This document shows, piece by piece, positions 22,470 to 31,984 of a stretch of DNA of 64,000 nucleotides. Made by a program: the position numbers and the translations under genes. How positions within the stretch are numbered: the first letter of the stretch is position 1; every line of letters starts with the position of its first letter. Origin of the DNA: Salminus brasiliensis (taxonomy: Eukaryota; Chordata; Actinopteri; Characiformes; Bryconidae); the NCBI RefSeq assembly GCF_030463535.1, contig NC_132888.1, positions 5,200,081 to 5,264,080 on the forward strand. Direction: 5' to 3'. A model generated the notes under the pieces. That model worked only from the letters and a program-made list of their open reading frames with translations. It was not told the origin of the DNA and searched no databases.

Positions 22470-23137
22470 TTCTATGTTCAGGTACTTTCTGTTTCACCAC
22501 CCGTTGTCTACCAAGGACTTTTATGTTGACAGCGGTCGAAGCAAGACGCCATGTTTTCTGTTTATCTCTGATTTGTTTCACCTGAGTGCTGGGGTACAAA
22601 GGGAGCAAACGCAGATGCCTCGGCACCGAGAATTACTCTTGCGATGCCAAGCTGTGAGGTTGGCTTCACGTTCAGGAGACTTCTAGGGAGGTCTATGAGT
22701 TCAAGTAGTATATGCTCTATTGGAGCGGTTTCACGTTCAGGAGTTCACTGTCTGGTTCACTGGTTGGTCACCAGGGAGATTTGGCGTCCGGTTCCCTTGC
22801 ACCCTAGTCGAGTAAGTTCATCAGCGCCTGACGAGCGCAGTTTGGGGTGAGGTTTTTGTTTGCTAGTTTCATTGGTTCCTTTGCGTTCTAGCCTTCCTCC
22901 CCCGTTTGATTTGTCCCCTCTCGCTTTGCTCCCGGACTACTTTCCAGCCTCAGGTGGTCTTCCAGGTTAAGCCCCATTTCAGTTGTCACCTGTTTGTTTT
23001 GTTTCTGTTTATTGGACCCTGTACTTTGCTGCCTCGTTTTGGTTGTGTTTGTTTGTTTTGTTTGGTCATTAAAGACTATTTCCTTGCATTGCTCTGTCCC
23101 TGCGAGTGTTCCCTTGTCTCGCCTAGCCAGCATGACA
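22470..23137 (+). repeat. Right LTR of the Gypsy element
   Basis: The end at 23137 (CCAGCATGACA) is set by identity with the left remnant. The start is uncertain because the expected TGTCA terminus is not visible. A TATA-like GGGGTACAAAG at 22591 lies about 31 bases before CCGAGAATT (22626-22634). That is the likely transcription start and is complementary to the primer site after the left LTR. ATTAAA lies near 23067. The AAGGACTTTTA.GTTGAC and CACCTGAG.GCTGGGGTAC segments match the minus-strand element at 51.6-53.3 kb. Confidence 0.8.
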
Positions 23138-23385
23138 CCGAGCAGGTTTCTCTAGTACTTGCCTTATTGTGTACTGATCTCTGCTTGTCTTACTGTTCTC
23201 TGGTTTGTTTGCCTGGTTGGATTGTTTTTCTGGTTTCCACTTATGTTTGACTCTGCCAAGCCCAAGTCTGTTCAGATCGGTTTGCTTATCATGCTTGGGT
23301 TACCTGGACTGTTGAAGCCCCACTTTAACTCTTATAATAAAGTGTTTTGGACATTTTACATCCACAAGCATCTGGTTTGATGTTA
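23138..23385 (+). repeat. LTR-like fragment of another element
   Basis: The sequence is T-rich with CTGTTCTCTGGTTTGTTTGC and a TTATAATAAAGTG polyadenylation-like signal near 23335. This is the composition of an LTR R/U5 region. It directly follows the Gypsy LTR and does not match it, so it may be an older solo LTR into which the Gypsy element inserted. Low certainty. Confidence 0.35.
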
Positions 23386-23389
23386 TGAT

Positions 23390-24440
23390 CTAATTTAATT
23401 TAATGTGGAAAGAGGCCACACTGAATAATACATTGGTTTGACCATACTTGTGTATAGCACATTTTGAAACAAAGAGCAAAACATTATACAATTTCATATA
23501 CAGTTTATAGTTCAAAATACATGTAATTAATCCAAACAATTCAATTTATATTCATCTTTTTTAAGTTGGGGTGGCAAGGCTCTTATCAATGGTGGTAGCT
23601 GCCAATCTGTGTCATCTTTATAGTCATATCCCTTTAAAACAAGAGGTGCACCAAGGATTTTTAAGCAATGCCACAGAAGAACCTCTTATAACTTATTATA
23701 TTATACCTATTATGTATAACCTATTATAAAGAAATATGTTTTAAAAAAAAAAAGACAAATGAGTGTGAAAAAGCCTTTAAGATTCCTTGGTGGCACCTCT
23801 GTTTTTAGGAGTGTGGTGGATGACTAAGTATATAGGCGCTCTATTGTATTAAGCTTTACAGCTAATTTTAATATATATTTATAAAAGGCTGTGCAACAAT
23901 TACATTTGCATAGGAAATGGGTAATTTGTTGTAAGCACTGACATTCTAATGCTGGCTTATAAAAATGTATTGCGAGGGTTTGACTTACAATATTTTCTCT
24001 TGGTATGGCACGAGTATAAAAAACAGAAAGAAATTAAAGGTCAAGAATGATCAGTATGATGGAAAAGCTTCTAGGATGATCACAGACACCTAAACTCTAA
24101 AAATCCCTGTAAATGAGCTCAAGCTGAGTAAGCTTGAAAGGTTCTATGAGGTAAGTTATAGTACCAAGGGCCACAAAGAACGAAACCACATAAACAAAAT
24201 TATTTTATTCCACAAGCAATGTATCTAGTAAATGTATCATTCCAAACTTTTTTTCTTCTGCATAGTATTTAAAAGTAAACCTGAACCAGGCTGACCACTT
24301 GGGGTTTAGAAAAGACACTCCTCTAATTAATGAAGTATAAAAATACTGTACAGAGCAACTTCATGAACAACCTTACAGACGCTGCATATGATATACATGC
24401 TCAATTGAACTGTTCTATATAACCCTGTTCTCCTTTTTTC
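23390..24440. other. Upstream region of group A copy 3, with a MITE fragment
   Basis: 23645-23815 contains AAGCAATGCCACAGAAGAACC and, inverted, GGTGGCACCTCTGTTTTTAGG. These are ends of the same MITE family as at 31695-31920. A TATA-like AAGTATAAAAATACTG lies at about 24332, 130 bases before the ATG. The acceptor CTCCTTTTTTCAG ends at 24442, 22 bases before the start. The promoter assignment is inferred. Confidence 0.4.
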
Positions 24441-24464
24441 AGTAAACTTATACAATCGGAAGCA

Positions 24465-25403
24465 ATGGAATCTAATTTGTCAATATATACAACTCTCCTT
24501 ACTATGGAATCATTAAACTTATTGCCATCGGATATTTTCCCAGCATTTATTTTTGGAACTGCTACGTACTGTGCCATTCTGTTTTTCAACCTGACTGTAT
24601 TGCTAACAATTGCTTTGAACAGGAAACTTCATAAACCAATGTACATACTGTTATTTAACTTGCCAATCAATGATATAATGGGTGCCACAGCCTTTTTTCC
24701 TCAGTTGGTTTCTAGTATATTGTTACATAATAGATCAATTACCTACTCTGCTTGTTTTGTGGAAGCCTTACTAACACACCTGTATGGAGCTGGGTCGCTC
24801 CTTATTCTCACTGCTATGGCTTATGACAGATACATTGCCATTTGTTGGCCACTGAAATATAACACTTTGATGTCTCCAAATAACCTTCTGAAAATAATAA
24901 TTAGCATATGGACCTTAGATTTAACTATAATTGGTTTACTACTTGCACTTTCATTCCGCAAAGAAATTTGTTTCACCAATATAGTAGATATGCACTGCAA
25001 TAATCCATCTTTGGTGAAGCTAATATGTGGGGATACACAGCTTAATAATGTTTATGGCCTGTTTACTCTAGCTTTTTTTCAAGGACTATCACTGCTGATT
25101 GTAGTATTCACATACATCCAAATCTTAGTTACAGTTGTCACTAAAAGACAGTCTGATGCCAAAGGTAAAGCCATTCAGACCTGTGGTACACACCTAATTG
25201 TTTTCCTGTGCTTGGAATTTAATGCATTCTTTGCTCTAGTTGCTCACAGGTTTCAGAATGTATCTCCTCACCTACGAAGGGCTTTTGGTATTTCAGTAAT
25301 GGTATTTCCTCCTTTCCTTAATCCTCTTATATATGGACTGAAAACACAGGAAATTCGAAATAATATTTTTGCCTTATACAAAAAGAAATTATCCCTAAAA
25401 TAA
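24465..25403 (+). CDS. Odorant receptor, group A copy 3
   Basis: Intact single-exon receptor of 312 residues. It shares the MESNLSIYTTLLTMESL N-terminus with the other group A genes and has an N-glycosylation site at N4. Other features are LHKPMYILLFNLPIND, C97, MAYDRYIAICWPLKYNTLM at 118-136, cysteines C169/C178/C188, GKAIQTCGTHLIVFLC in TM6, and FPPFLNPLIYGLKTQEIR in TM7. It is the most diverged group A copy: the third intracellular loop has VTKRQSDAKGK where the others have VYKRQSD.KSK, and the tail is KKKLSLK. The nearest upstream sequence is not obviously the same as that of copies 1 and 2, apart from the acceptor. Ligand unknown. Confidence 0.96.
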   Translation: MESNLSIYTTLLTMESLNLLPSDIFPAFIFGTATYCAILFFNLTVLLTIALNRKLHKPMYILLFNLPINDIMGATAFFPQLVSSILLHNRSITYSACFVEALLTHLYGAGSLLILTAMAYDRYIAICWPLKYNTLMSPNNLLKIIISIWTLDLTIIGLLLALSFRKEICFTNIVDMHCNNPSLVKLICGDTQLNNVYGLFTLAFFQGLSLLIVVFTYIQILVTVVTKRQSDAKGKAIQTCGTHLIVFLCLEFNAFFALVAHRFQNVSPHLRRAFGISVMVFPPFLNPLIYGLKTQEIRNNIFALYKKKLSLK

Positions 25404-25454
25404 CAGAAATCTGTCATCTACTGTTATTACTAAACTTCATCAACTCCATTTATT

Positions 25455-25488
25455 TATATATATATATATTTATATATATATATATATA
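25455..25488. repeat. (TA)n microsatellite
   Basis: Two short TATATA runs are interrupted by ATTTA, just 3' of the receptor and probably within its 3' UTR. A short AGTAGTAGTAGTAGT run follows near 25595. Confidence 0.9.
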
Positions 25489-25611
25489 AAAACCCACTAA
25501 AGGTGTTCCTCCACAAAGACATTTGTACATTACAATTGGCTAATTGGTGTTTCTTCAGACAGGAGTGTGTCATTTTGTTGCTATTATTATTATTAGTAGT
25601 AGTAGTAGTAT

Positions 25612-26049
25612 CATTATTTCCTTCCTCGCTAATAAATATCAGTGTACTGTTCTGTTGTTTGCTTTTTGAAAAAATGTCTCTGGATTGTAATTATCCTGCT
25701 TCAACATTTCTGATTGTTTGTCTGAAGGTACATCTTTAACTAAAAAATGCATTTCTCAGTAAAAGCTACATATTTTTTTTACAGTGCCATTATATGCTTT
25801 GTTTTTCTAATAATACCAGAACAACCAATGAATAATAAAAGAAACAATTTGTCAACAAAATCTTTTGTAAACAAAATTTCCCCTCCTTTCAATACATGAA
25901 ACAACTGTCATACCTATCTGAAGCCTTTCTATTTCTCTTTGTATTTCTTGGTGATAATTTTATTGAAGTGCGAATCTTAATCTGCGAAGTATGTTCTGAT
26001 TCCATATGAATTCTTTACCCTCACTACATGAAATTTAAACAGGGACATC
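25612..26049. other. Intergenic, no gene recognised
   Basis: AT-rich sequence with no protein similarity that I can read on either strand. Confidence 0.4.
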
Positions 26050-26830
26050 CAAGGAGTTACACTGTTTTAGCCACTTTACTTTGGTCTGCTTGTTCCTCAG
26101 TGAAGAGATTAGAAATGTCCTAATCACTTATTGTCCAAAGACCATCATGTTTTGTGTGAAACCAGTGGAACTGTATTTTATTGCTCAGTAAGCCATCACT
26201 GCAAATGGGGACATGACATCCCAGTTGCAATGACAGTTGCAAGGTGCTAAAATGCTCAACCTGCCCATATGACTGATAATCAACAGATGACACATTCTCT
26301 GAAATACTTAGAATCTCTGTGCATGGTCTTAGGAGCCCTATTGTGGCACACCTATTCAGCACTGAGCACATAAGCTTCTGTTACTGCTTGGTCATTTGCC
26401 TGGGATTTTGTAAAATTATGAAAGAAACATGCATACATGTATATTATCTCAATATGTATAATCAGTCCCACTGATTCTAATATTCCTTAGGCCTTGTAGG
26501 GTATATTTCTCTCCAAGTAGGATGTCCTTTTCCCTCATCCAGCCAACTCCAAACTGGTGGGTATTGGGATCAGCTTTTTGTTGCTCACACAGTTGCTCTG
26601 AAGTCCAACATTAGGAATTGCATTGGTTGCCTGTTAAATTCAGAGAGGCTGCCATTCACTTCTTCAATTTGTTCTAGCATTGCCCTGGATACTGTGATCT
26701 GTGCATACAATGAAGGATCTGCCCAGAAAGTACAGGTGGACATAAGAGGTAAACTCCACTACTGCCAGCATGGCCTGTCTTGTGGTGCAATAATATTGCT
26801 TTGCTAGGGTCATAATATGCTTCTACAAAG
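26050..26830 (-). mobile_element. Gypsy-type pol relic, non-chromovirus
   Basis: On the minus strand, 26800-26690 reads YYCTTRQAMLAVVEFTSYV and then HLYFLGRSFIVCTDHS, the RNase H domain of Gypsy pol. Lower down, 26215-26130 reads PFAVMAYxAIKYSSTGFTQ and NMMVFGQ. This matches the family pattern of the integrase tail, where the usual form is LPxxLMAYRxAxHxSTGxTP followed by xxMxFGRE. The order and strand agree, so this is one heavily decayed element about 0.8 kb long with most of the integrase lost between. Stops interrupt all frames. It differs in type from the chromodomain Gypsy at 19-23 kb. Confidence 0.75.
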
Positions 26831-27015
26831 GTTAGAAAACATGGTTGGAATCACAGAAACAGCTCCATCGTGGGTTAAGTTATATGAAACTAAACATAAT
26901 GAAGATGTATCTTCAAATTATACAAAAGTGAGATAAGGAATTCCATAAGGCCTTATGTTAGGACCGTTACCATTTATATTATTCATGTTGCTACTGGTCA
27001 AGGTTGTAATTGATT
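26815..27015 (+). mobile_element. LINE reverse-transcriptase fragment
   Basis: The plus-strand frame reads LLQRLENMVGITETAPSWVK and then DVSSNYTKVRxGIPxGLMLG followed by PLPFILFMLL. This corresponds to the RT block with the GVPQGSVLGPLLF motif of vertebrate L2-type LINEs. Two codons are now stops. The catalytic YADD that should follow is not readable; the sequence dissolves into an AT-rich run at 27015-27090. Confidence 0.75.
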
Positions 27016-27104
27016 TAGATATATAATTATATATATATATATTAACTATATTATATTAACTATATTATTATTAGTTATATTATAACTAATATTACTAGCT
27101 CACA

Positions 27105-27270
27105 TTTTGAGTCTGGTTAATCCAAGGCATCTTCCTCCAGTCTTAAAAGCGTTTTTTTCTTGCCGATGTCACCTTTGGCTTGCTCACTGATTTATTTTTT
27201 TTATGTTTATGTTTTATGATTTGTTGATCTTTTGTCTTATTACTGGATTCTTATAAAGCAGCAAAATCAG
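27105..27270 (+). repeat. Fish LINE 3'-end-like repeat
   Basis: GAGTCTGGTTAATCCAAGGC, CTTCCTCCAGTCTTAAAAGC, TTTTTTTCTTGCCGATGTCA and TTTGGCTTGCTCA resemble a very common teleost repeat. A diverged copy lies at 49160-49315 (CTCAAGGCTTCTTGTTCT, TTTTTTCTTGCCACTGT). Given the LINE RT just upstream in the same orientation, this is probably the same element's 3' part. Confidence 0.6.
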
Positions 27271-27279
27271 TGACAAAAT

Positions 27280-28440
27280 TAGCACAAAAAGCACTTAACT
27301 AATACATTTCAGTTGAATTGGGATCATTCACCAAGCCTCTGCTAACTCTGAGAATATCAGTGACTTTTGTATTCTAGCTCAAATAGATATTTACTACCCA
27401 GATAAATGACTTTCTATGTCATTTTCACAGATGCCAAAAACATATGCACAGAGCTGTACATACTAATTCATTACACATTGCAGTTCATAGAAATGATCAG
27501 GTTACTCTAATATTTTGGAAATTTTTGTTGACATCAAAACTGACTTTTCTGCTTCTAAATAATACTAATTCTCACTCATTTAACTTAACCACATGAGTAT
27601 AATGATTCACTGTACTAATTACTATATGCTTGTTCTGAGTTCCTCTAGAGGATAATCCATTCTGCTATAAGCTCAGCAGCAACTATAAAATACCTCAGCA
27701 TCAGAAACCCTCACCAGATTTGAAAGGCTTCCCTTCTGTGTTCTCTGGAGAGCTCATCATTACAGGCAAATATAATATTATAACAACATATTACAATGAT
27801 TAGTATGTTCATACTGCTATTTTTCATCGTAAGTTATTATCTAGCATATTCAACGTGCAAGCAGTGAAAACATTAAAGGTGAATATTCAGAGAAGTGAGT
27901 ATTTTATATCTTCTTTATGTTTATATCTTGGGACTCAATATGTTGTTCATAATATTGCTGTCACACAGTCTTGTACATAATTTTTTTCTTTTTTTTACTT
28001 TTTGATATAATTTGAATCTGTTAGTCATTCTTTATGGTTCCAATGTATTGTCATTATTTCATGGTAATTGAACCAACATAAATGCTCGAGAATTACTTAT
28101 TAATAAAATAAATGACAGTGACATCCACTAATTTTTTTTCTTTCTCCTTTTAAGTTGCCATTTCTGATTTCTAGGTTTTTGCCGACCAGCATTGATATGC
28201 CATCATACCAAAGCTAAAACCAATAAACTTGAACAAGAACTGATTAATATAATTTGAGTTAATTTCTATTGTATTTCTAGCAGTCCATTTATCATGTGTG
28301 TTATTTGTGTTTTTTCATGTATTTGTGACACAGTGTAAAGATGATGAAAAAGGTTTTGGCATAACATCAACAATGTTTTTTAATAGTCAGTTTTACTAAT
28401 TTTAGATTGTTAAATATTACTTTGTTTACATTTTTTTTAA
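27280..28440. other. Upstream intergenic region of group B copy 2
   Basis: No gene, RNA or repeat was identified. A TATA-like ACTATAAAATACC lies at 27683-27695, about 800 bases before the receptor ATG, and could be the promoter of a non-coding first exon. That is speculative. Confidence 0.35.
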
Positions 28441-28491
28441 AAGGTTCTAGGTAAGAGCAACCTGTTTTTCCAGGAGGAGGTTCCAGGAGTA

Positions 28492-29436
28492 ATGGCATCA
28501 GTCGGGAATGTCTACAATATATCATCAGTTCTGTCACTTCAAGGTTTCGATTTGTCTTCTGAGAGCAGCTTTACTGCATTTCTCTTTGCAACACTGAGCT
28601 ACATGATTATTCTCTTCTGTAACCTCATCCTCCTGCTCACCATCATTCTGAATAAGAGCCTTCACAAGCCCATGTACCTTCTCCTGTTAAACCTGCCTGT
28701 TAATGACCTCATGGGCTCCACTGCGCTGTTCCCACATATTATTAAGGAATTCATACTAGACACCAAGACCATAGAATTTTCATCCTGTGTTACTCAAGCT
28801 TTCTTCATACATGTGTACGGAGGGGGAGCAGTGTTCATTTTGGCTGCCATGGCATATGACAGATACATGGCCATATGCGTCCCTCTAAGGTATAACACTG
28901 TGATGACCAATGCCCACATTGTGAAAATAATCACTGGTGTGTGGGTTGTTAATTTTATCCTAATGGCCATACTGTTTTACCTGCTTCTGCGTTTACCTCG
29001 ATGCAAATCTCAGTTGACTCACTCATACTGTGATAACCCCTCTCTGCTGCAGTTGGTCTGTGCAGATGCGACTATTAACAACATCTATGGGCTTTTTGTC
29101 ACGGCCATCACTCAGGTCATTTCGCTTGGACTCATATTCTACACTTATCTTCAGATTCTTGTGGCCTGTTTCAGAAGCAATAGGTCTGACACACGAAGTA
29201 AAGCTCTACACACTTGTGCTACACACTTAATTGTCTTTCTCTTATTAGAGTGTTTGGGACTCTTTACCATTATTTCATACAGGCTGAAAAACCTGTCTGC
29301 AGTCTCGAGACGTTTTATTGGGGTAACCACACTCATTTTCCCACCAACCTTGAACCCAATCATCTATGGAATTAAAACCAAAGAAATCAGAAGCAAAATC
29401 ATTATGCTTTTTCAGAAAAAAGGTTTCTCATTCTGA
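28492..29436 (+). CDS. Odorant receptor, group B copy 2
   Basis: Intact single-exon receptor of 314 residues. It has an N-glycosylation site NIS at N9, VLSLQGFDLSS at the start of the mature N-terminus as in the other group B genes, and LHKPMYLLLLNLPVNDLMG in TM2. Further features are the FSSCVTQAFF cysteine, AAMAYDRYMAICVPLRYN at the end of TM3, RLPRCKSQLTHSYCDNPSL in the second loop, KALHTCATHLIVFLLLE in TM6, and FPPTLNPIIYGIKTKEIR in TM7. The ATG is 18 bases after the acceptor CCTGTTTTTCCAG (AG at 28472-28473). It is clearly related to, but well diverged from, copies 1 and 3, so it is the older branch of the group. Ligand unknown. Confidence 0.96.
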   Translation: MASVGNVYNISSVLSLQGFDLSSESSFTAFLFATLSYMIILFCNLILLLTIILNKSLHKPMYLLLLNLPVNDLMGSTALFPHIIKEFILDTKTIEFSSCVTQAFFIHVYGGGAVFILAAMAYDRYMAICVPLRYNTVMTNAHIVKIITGVWVVNFILMAILFYLLLRLPRCKSQLTHSYCDNPSLLQLVCADATINNIYGLFVTAITQVISLGLIFYTYLQILVACFRSNRSDTRSKALHTCATHLIVFLLLECLGLFTIISYRLKNLSAVSRRFIGVTTLIFPPTLNPIIYGIKTKEIRSKIIMLFQKKGFSF

Positions 29437-30161
29437 ATGCATTTTCAATATTTAGAGTGGTTTCAGAGATGATGGTGATGATGATGATGATGATGGTGAT
29501 AATAGTAATGATAATGATAATGATAATGATAGCGATAATATCTAAACAGGTTGCAGCTTAAAGTGCTTTACAGACAAGTGACATTTATTAACAGTTTCAA
29601 AAAAGTCAATGTCACGCAGAAAGTTCTCTGTATCTTAGGTTAACAATCCCTAAATCGTAAAATTTAGTTCCACTGTTTAGAAGTAAAATAACAGAAAGAG
29701 GCATCTACAATGTTTCTGTACATTACACAGAATCTGAAGATCAAAGGTCATGTGTTGGAACATGGCGAGTAATGCAGGTGGTACTCTATTCATCCCCTTA
29801 AAGATAGAAGTAACGAGTTACTTTCTAAACAGGATTTTATTTTAGTTAGTTTTCCTGCTGCTGTTTCTGTAAAGAGGAGTATGACTTCTAGTCTCCAAAT
29901 GCCACATTAAAAACAATACATTACCTATTAAAGTCAGTGTAAAAAGATTATATTTCAGCTCAGTTTGAAGCATTTCATGTAGTCTGTTCATCAGGAATTT
30001 TTGTCACCATGTACAGAATGACGGCCAGATTAAAATAACGTCGATATAAGCTGTTCTGGACTTTACTTGAATCTAGTTTATAAGAACTAATAAAAACTAA
30101 TAGAATAATATGGTTTCTCCAAATCACAGGGGGACTTCATTGGGGGACTTCAGTACTTGGT
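29437..30161. other. Intergenic with (GATGAT/GATAAT)n microsatellite
   Basis: A compound trinucleotide-like repeat built from GATGAT and then GATAAT lies at 29470-29541 just 3' of the receptor. The remainder holds no gene I can recognise. Confidence 0.6.
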
Positions 30162-30424
30162 GGGGCAGTGGTGGCTCAGCGGTTAGAGCGCCGGGATATT
30201 GATAACAAGGTTGTGGGTTCGATTCCCGGGCTCGGCAAGCTGCCACTGTTGGGCCCCTTTACCCTCTCTGATCCCCGGGCGCTGGAGTTGGCTGCCCACC
30301 GCTCTGGGGTGTGTGTGTGTGTGTGTGTGTGTGTGTCTACTCACTGCCCCTAACACGTGTGTGTGAGTGTGTGTTCACTACCAGATGGGTTAAATGCAGA
30401 GGACACATTTCACTGTACAGTGCC
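30162..30424 (+). mobile_element. tRNA-derived SINE with internal TG repeat
   Basis: The element has the pol III A box TGGCTCAGCGGTTAGAGC at 30172-30189 and a perfect B box GGTTCGATTCC at 30216-30226. A body reading GCTCGGCAAGCTGCCACTG follows, then a TG microsatellite (30308-30336) and a 3' part GGGTTAAATGCAGAGGACAC. It has the same family structure as the minus-strand copy at 9148-9439. The microsatellite is internal in both, so it is an element feature and not a coincidence. Confidence 0.88.
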
Positions 30425-31207
30425 AAATACATGCACCTTTATTTTTATTTTTATTTATATTTACTTCAGGTGTACATGTTAGAAATATAGCTCAGTTGTC
30501 CAAAAGGTTCAGAGAAAAGATCATTGCCTTGCACAAACAAGAAACAAATGATACCAAAAGTAAAAAAAGACAACATTTTAATGGTAAATATATATTCACC
30601 TTCACAGTAAGATTATGCAGTAATGGAATTGTAACTCGCAAATTGTAAAGTGCAAATTGTAAACTGAGATGCAGGAGTGAAAATGTTAGGAGAACATTGA
30701 CTGAACCAAGCTGAGTTACTGGGCTTAAGAACTAAGCTGTAAAATGCTCTTTAAACAATTACTGTATTATTTTAAGTTGGCCTGAGAGTACATTTTCATG
30801 AGCGTATCATAAACATTAGTTACTTTTATTTTTAGTTTATATCAAGAACACCCTCCCAATGACTGAAAAAGAAAGTCTAAAAAAACAAAGGCCTTTTTTA
30901 TGTTGCTCTTTCCTGAAGAAAATAAAAGACCTAAATGCTGGAAATGGAAGATTTTACCTTATGTAGGTCTCTACTGTTTATTGATTGCGCAATCACTAAC
31001 CATTTAAACATAGACCTGGCATGAACAACTTTAGCACTCCATGGCAAATTCAAATTACTATGTACTATGTATGTATGTTGTTTTGACTTGATCTGTCAGT
31101 GCACAGTACATTCTAATAAAATAACAAACTCTGTGCCATCATGCTATGTTTGTGCACTGGATGTAATTTCATACTGGGAGGATTGTGTTTACATTGTAGT
31201 ACACTTT
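30425..31207. other. Intergenic, no gene recognised
   Basis: AT-rich DNA. Short open frames have no recognisable domain. Confidence 0.4.
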
Positions 31208-31320
31208 TGTGCACATCCTCTCCTGAGAAAATAAACATTTGAACCCCTTGCTGCACAACCAGTATTCTGATAAATATAAGGTGCAGACACGTCATGGTGA
31301 AGAAGATAGTTAGACTGTTT
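31208..31320 (+). promoter_or_regulatory. Conserved upstream block of group B copy 3
   Basis: This is the inverted counterpart of 18283-18395. It contains TCCTCTCCTGAGAAAATAAA, TTGCTGCACAACCAGTATTC and GATAAATATAAGG. It lies 665-777 bases upstream of the ATG. The gap to the gene is longer than in the other copy because a MITE (31695-31920) has inserted between. Conservation in non-coding DNA flanked by diverged sequence suggests a promoter or first exon; this is inferred. Confidence 0.45.
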
Positions 31321-31444
31321 TCATGAAAGAAGGCATGCAGAATGCTCTGTACATACATATACAGTAGGAACTTCTATAACATAACTACAATGACAGACAT
31401 TATACCAGATTATATACATTTAGATGGTGAGTTTTGACTGTTAC

Positions 31445-31488
31445 ATTAAAAAAGTTAGGTTGTTAGGTTAGGTTAGGTTGTTGTATGG
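31445..31488. repeat. Short GTTAGGTT repeat
   Basis: A few tandem GTTAGGTT-type units. The unit is TTAGGT, not the vertebrate telomere unit TTAGGG. Confidence 0.6.
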
Positions 31489-31694
31489 TGTTATCAGAGA
31501 TTTGAAGAGATTTCCTTAAGGTAATAGTAAGTTATAATAAATTTTGTATTGTATTTCTAATTGTGCACATTATTTTCCTGCAAAGTAAAAAACATCTCAT
31601 TAGTGATATAAAAAAGAGTGTAGTAACAAAGAATGCAAATCAGTATTCATATATTCCATTTTAATATATATACTTAAAATACATTCTTAAAAAT

Positions 31695-31920
31695 AAAAAT
31701 GCTACAGAAGAGATTTTTTACAGTGCCATAGAAGACGAAGGCCTGGTTTTCTTTTTGTAAAAGATGAGAACCTTTCAATTTGTAAAGAACACTTATATGA
31801 AGTAAAGGCTAATTGAACCTCTAAAAGGTTTGACTGAAAAATTGGTTCCTCATGGAGCCAAATGTGATTCTTCAGTGGCATTGCTTTAAGAAGTCTTTGT
31901 AGCACTCTTTTGAAGAGTGC
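31695..31920. mobile_element. MITE (GAACC/GGTTC type)
   Basis: The left end contains GCTACAGAAGAGATTTTTTA followed by AGTGCCATAGAAGACGAAGG. The reverse complement of the right end reads GTGCTACAAAGACTTCTTAA then AGCAATGCCACTGAAGAATC, so the termini are imperfect inverted repeats over about 45 bases. Internal motifs include GAACCTTTCAATTTGTAAAG and AAAAGGTTTGACTG. It is non-coding and about 225 bp long. It sits in the presumed 5' intron of group B copy 3 and is absent from the paralogous position in copy 1. Confidence 0.7.
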
Positions 31921-31984
31921 ATCTAATTTCCACTAGAATGACAATCATCTGATTTCTCTCGACAGATCAAAGAAGAACTTAACA

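Larger units (their letters stand above)
19035..23137 (+). mobile_element. Chromodomain Gypsy retrotransposon (Tf1/sushi-like), decayed
   Basis: A single element runs from a truncated left LTR (19035-19167) to a longer right LTR (about 22470-23137). In between, in order, lie gag with a zinc knuckle, protease, partial reverse transcriptase, RNase H, integrase, and a chromodomain remnant. The order protease-RT-RNase H-integrase-chromodomain identifies a chromovirus. The reading frame is broken by several shifts and stops, and parts of reverse transcriptase and the integrase tail are deleted, so it cannot replicate. It inserted between group B copy 1 and group A copy 3. A second, shorter relative is at 51606-53326 on the minus strand. 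Confidence 0.93.

Noticed and set aside
30162-30240. Possible tRNA gene (A and B boxes)
   Set aside because: The same sequence with a non-tRNA body and microsatellite occurs at 9148-9439, and the arms do not form a proper acceptor stem; it is a SINE.
31445-31488. Possible interstitial telomere repeat
   Set aside because: The unit is TTAGGT, not TTAGGG, and only a few copies are present; the GGGTTAGGG motif near 37850 is also too short.
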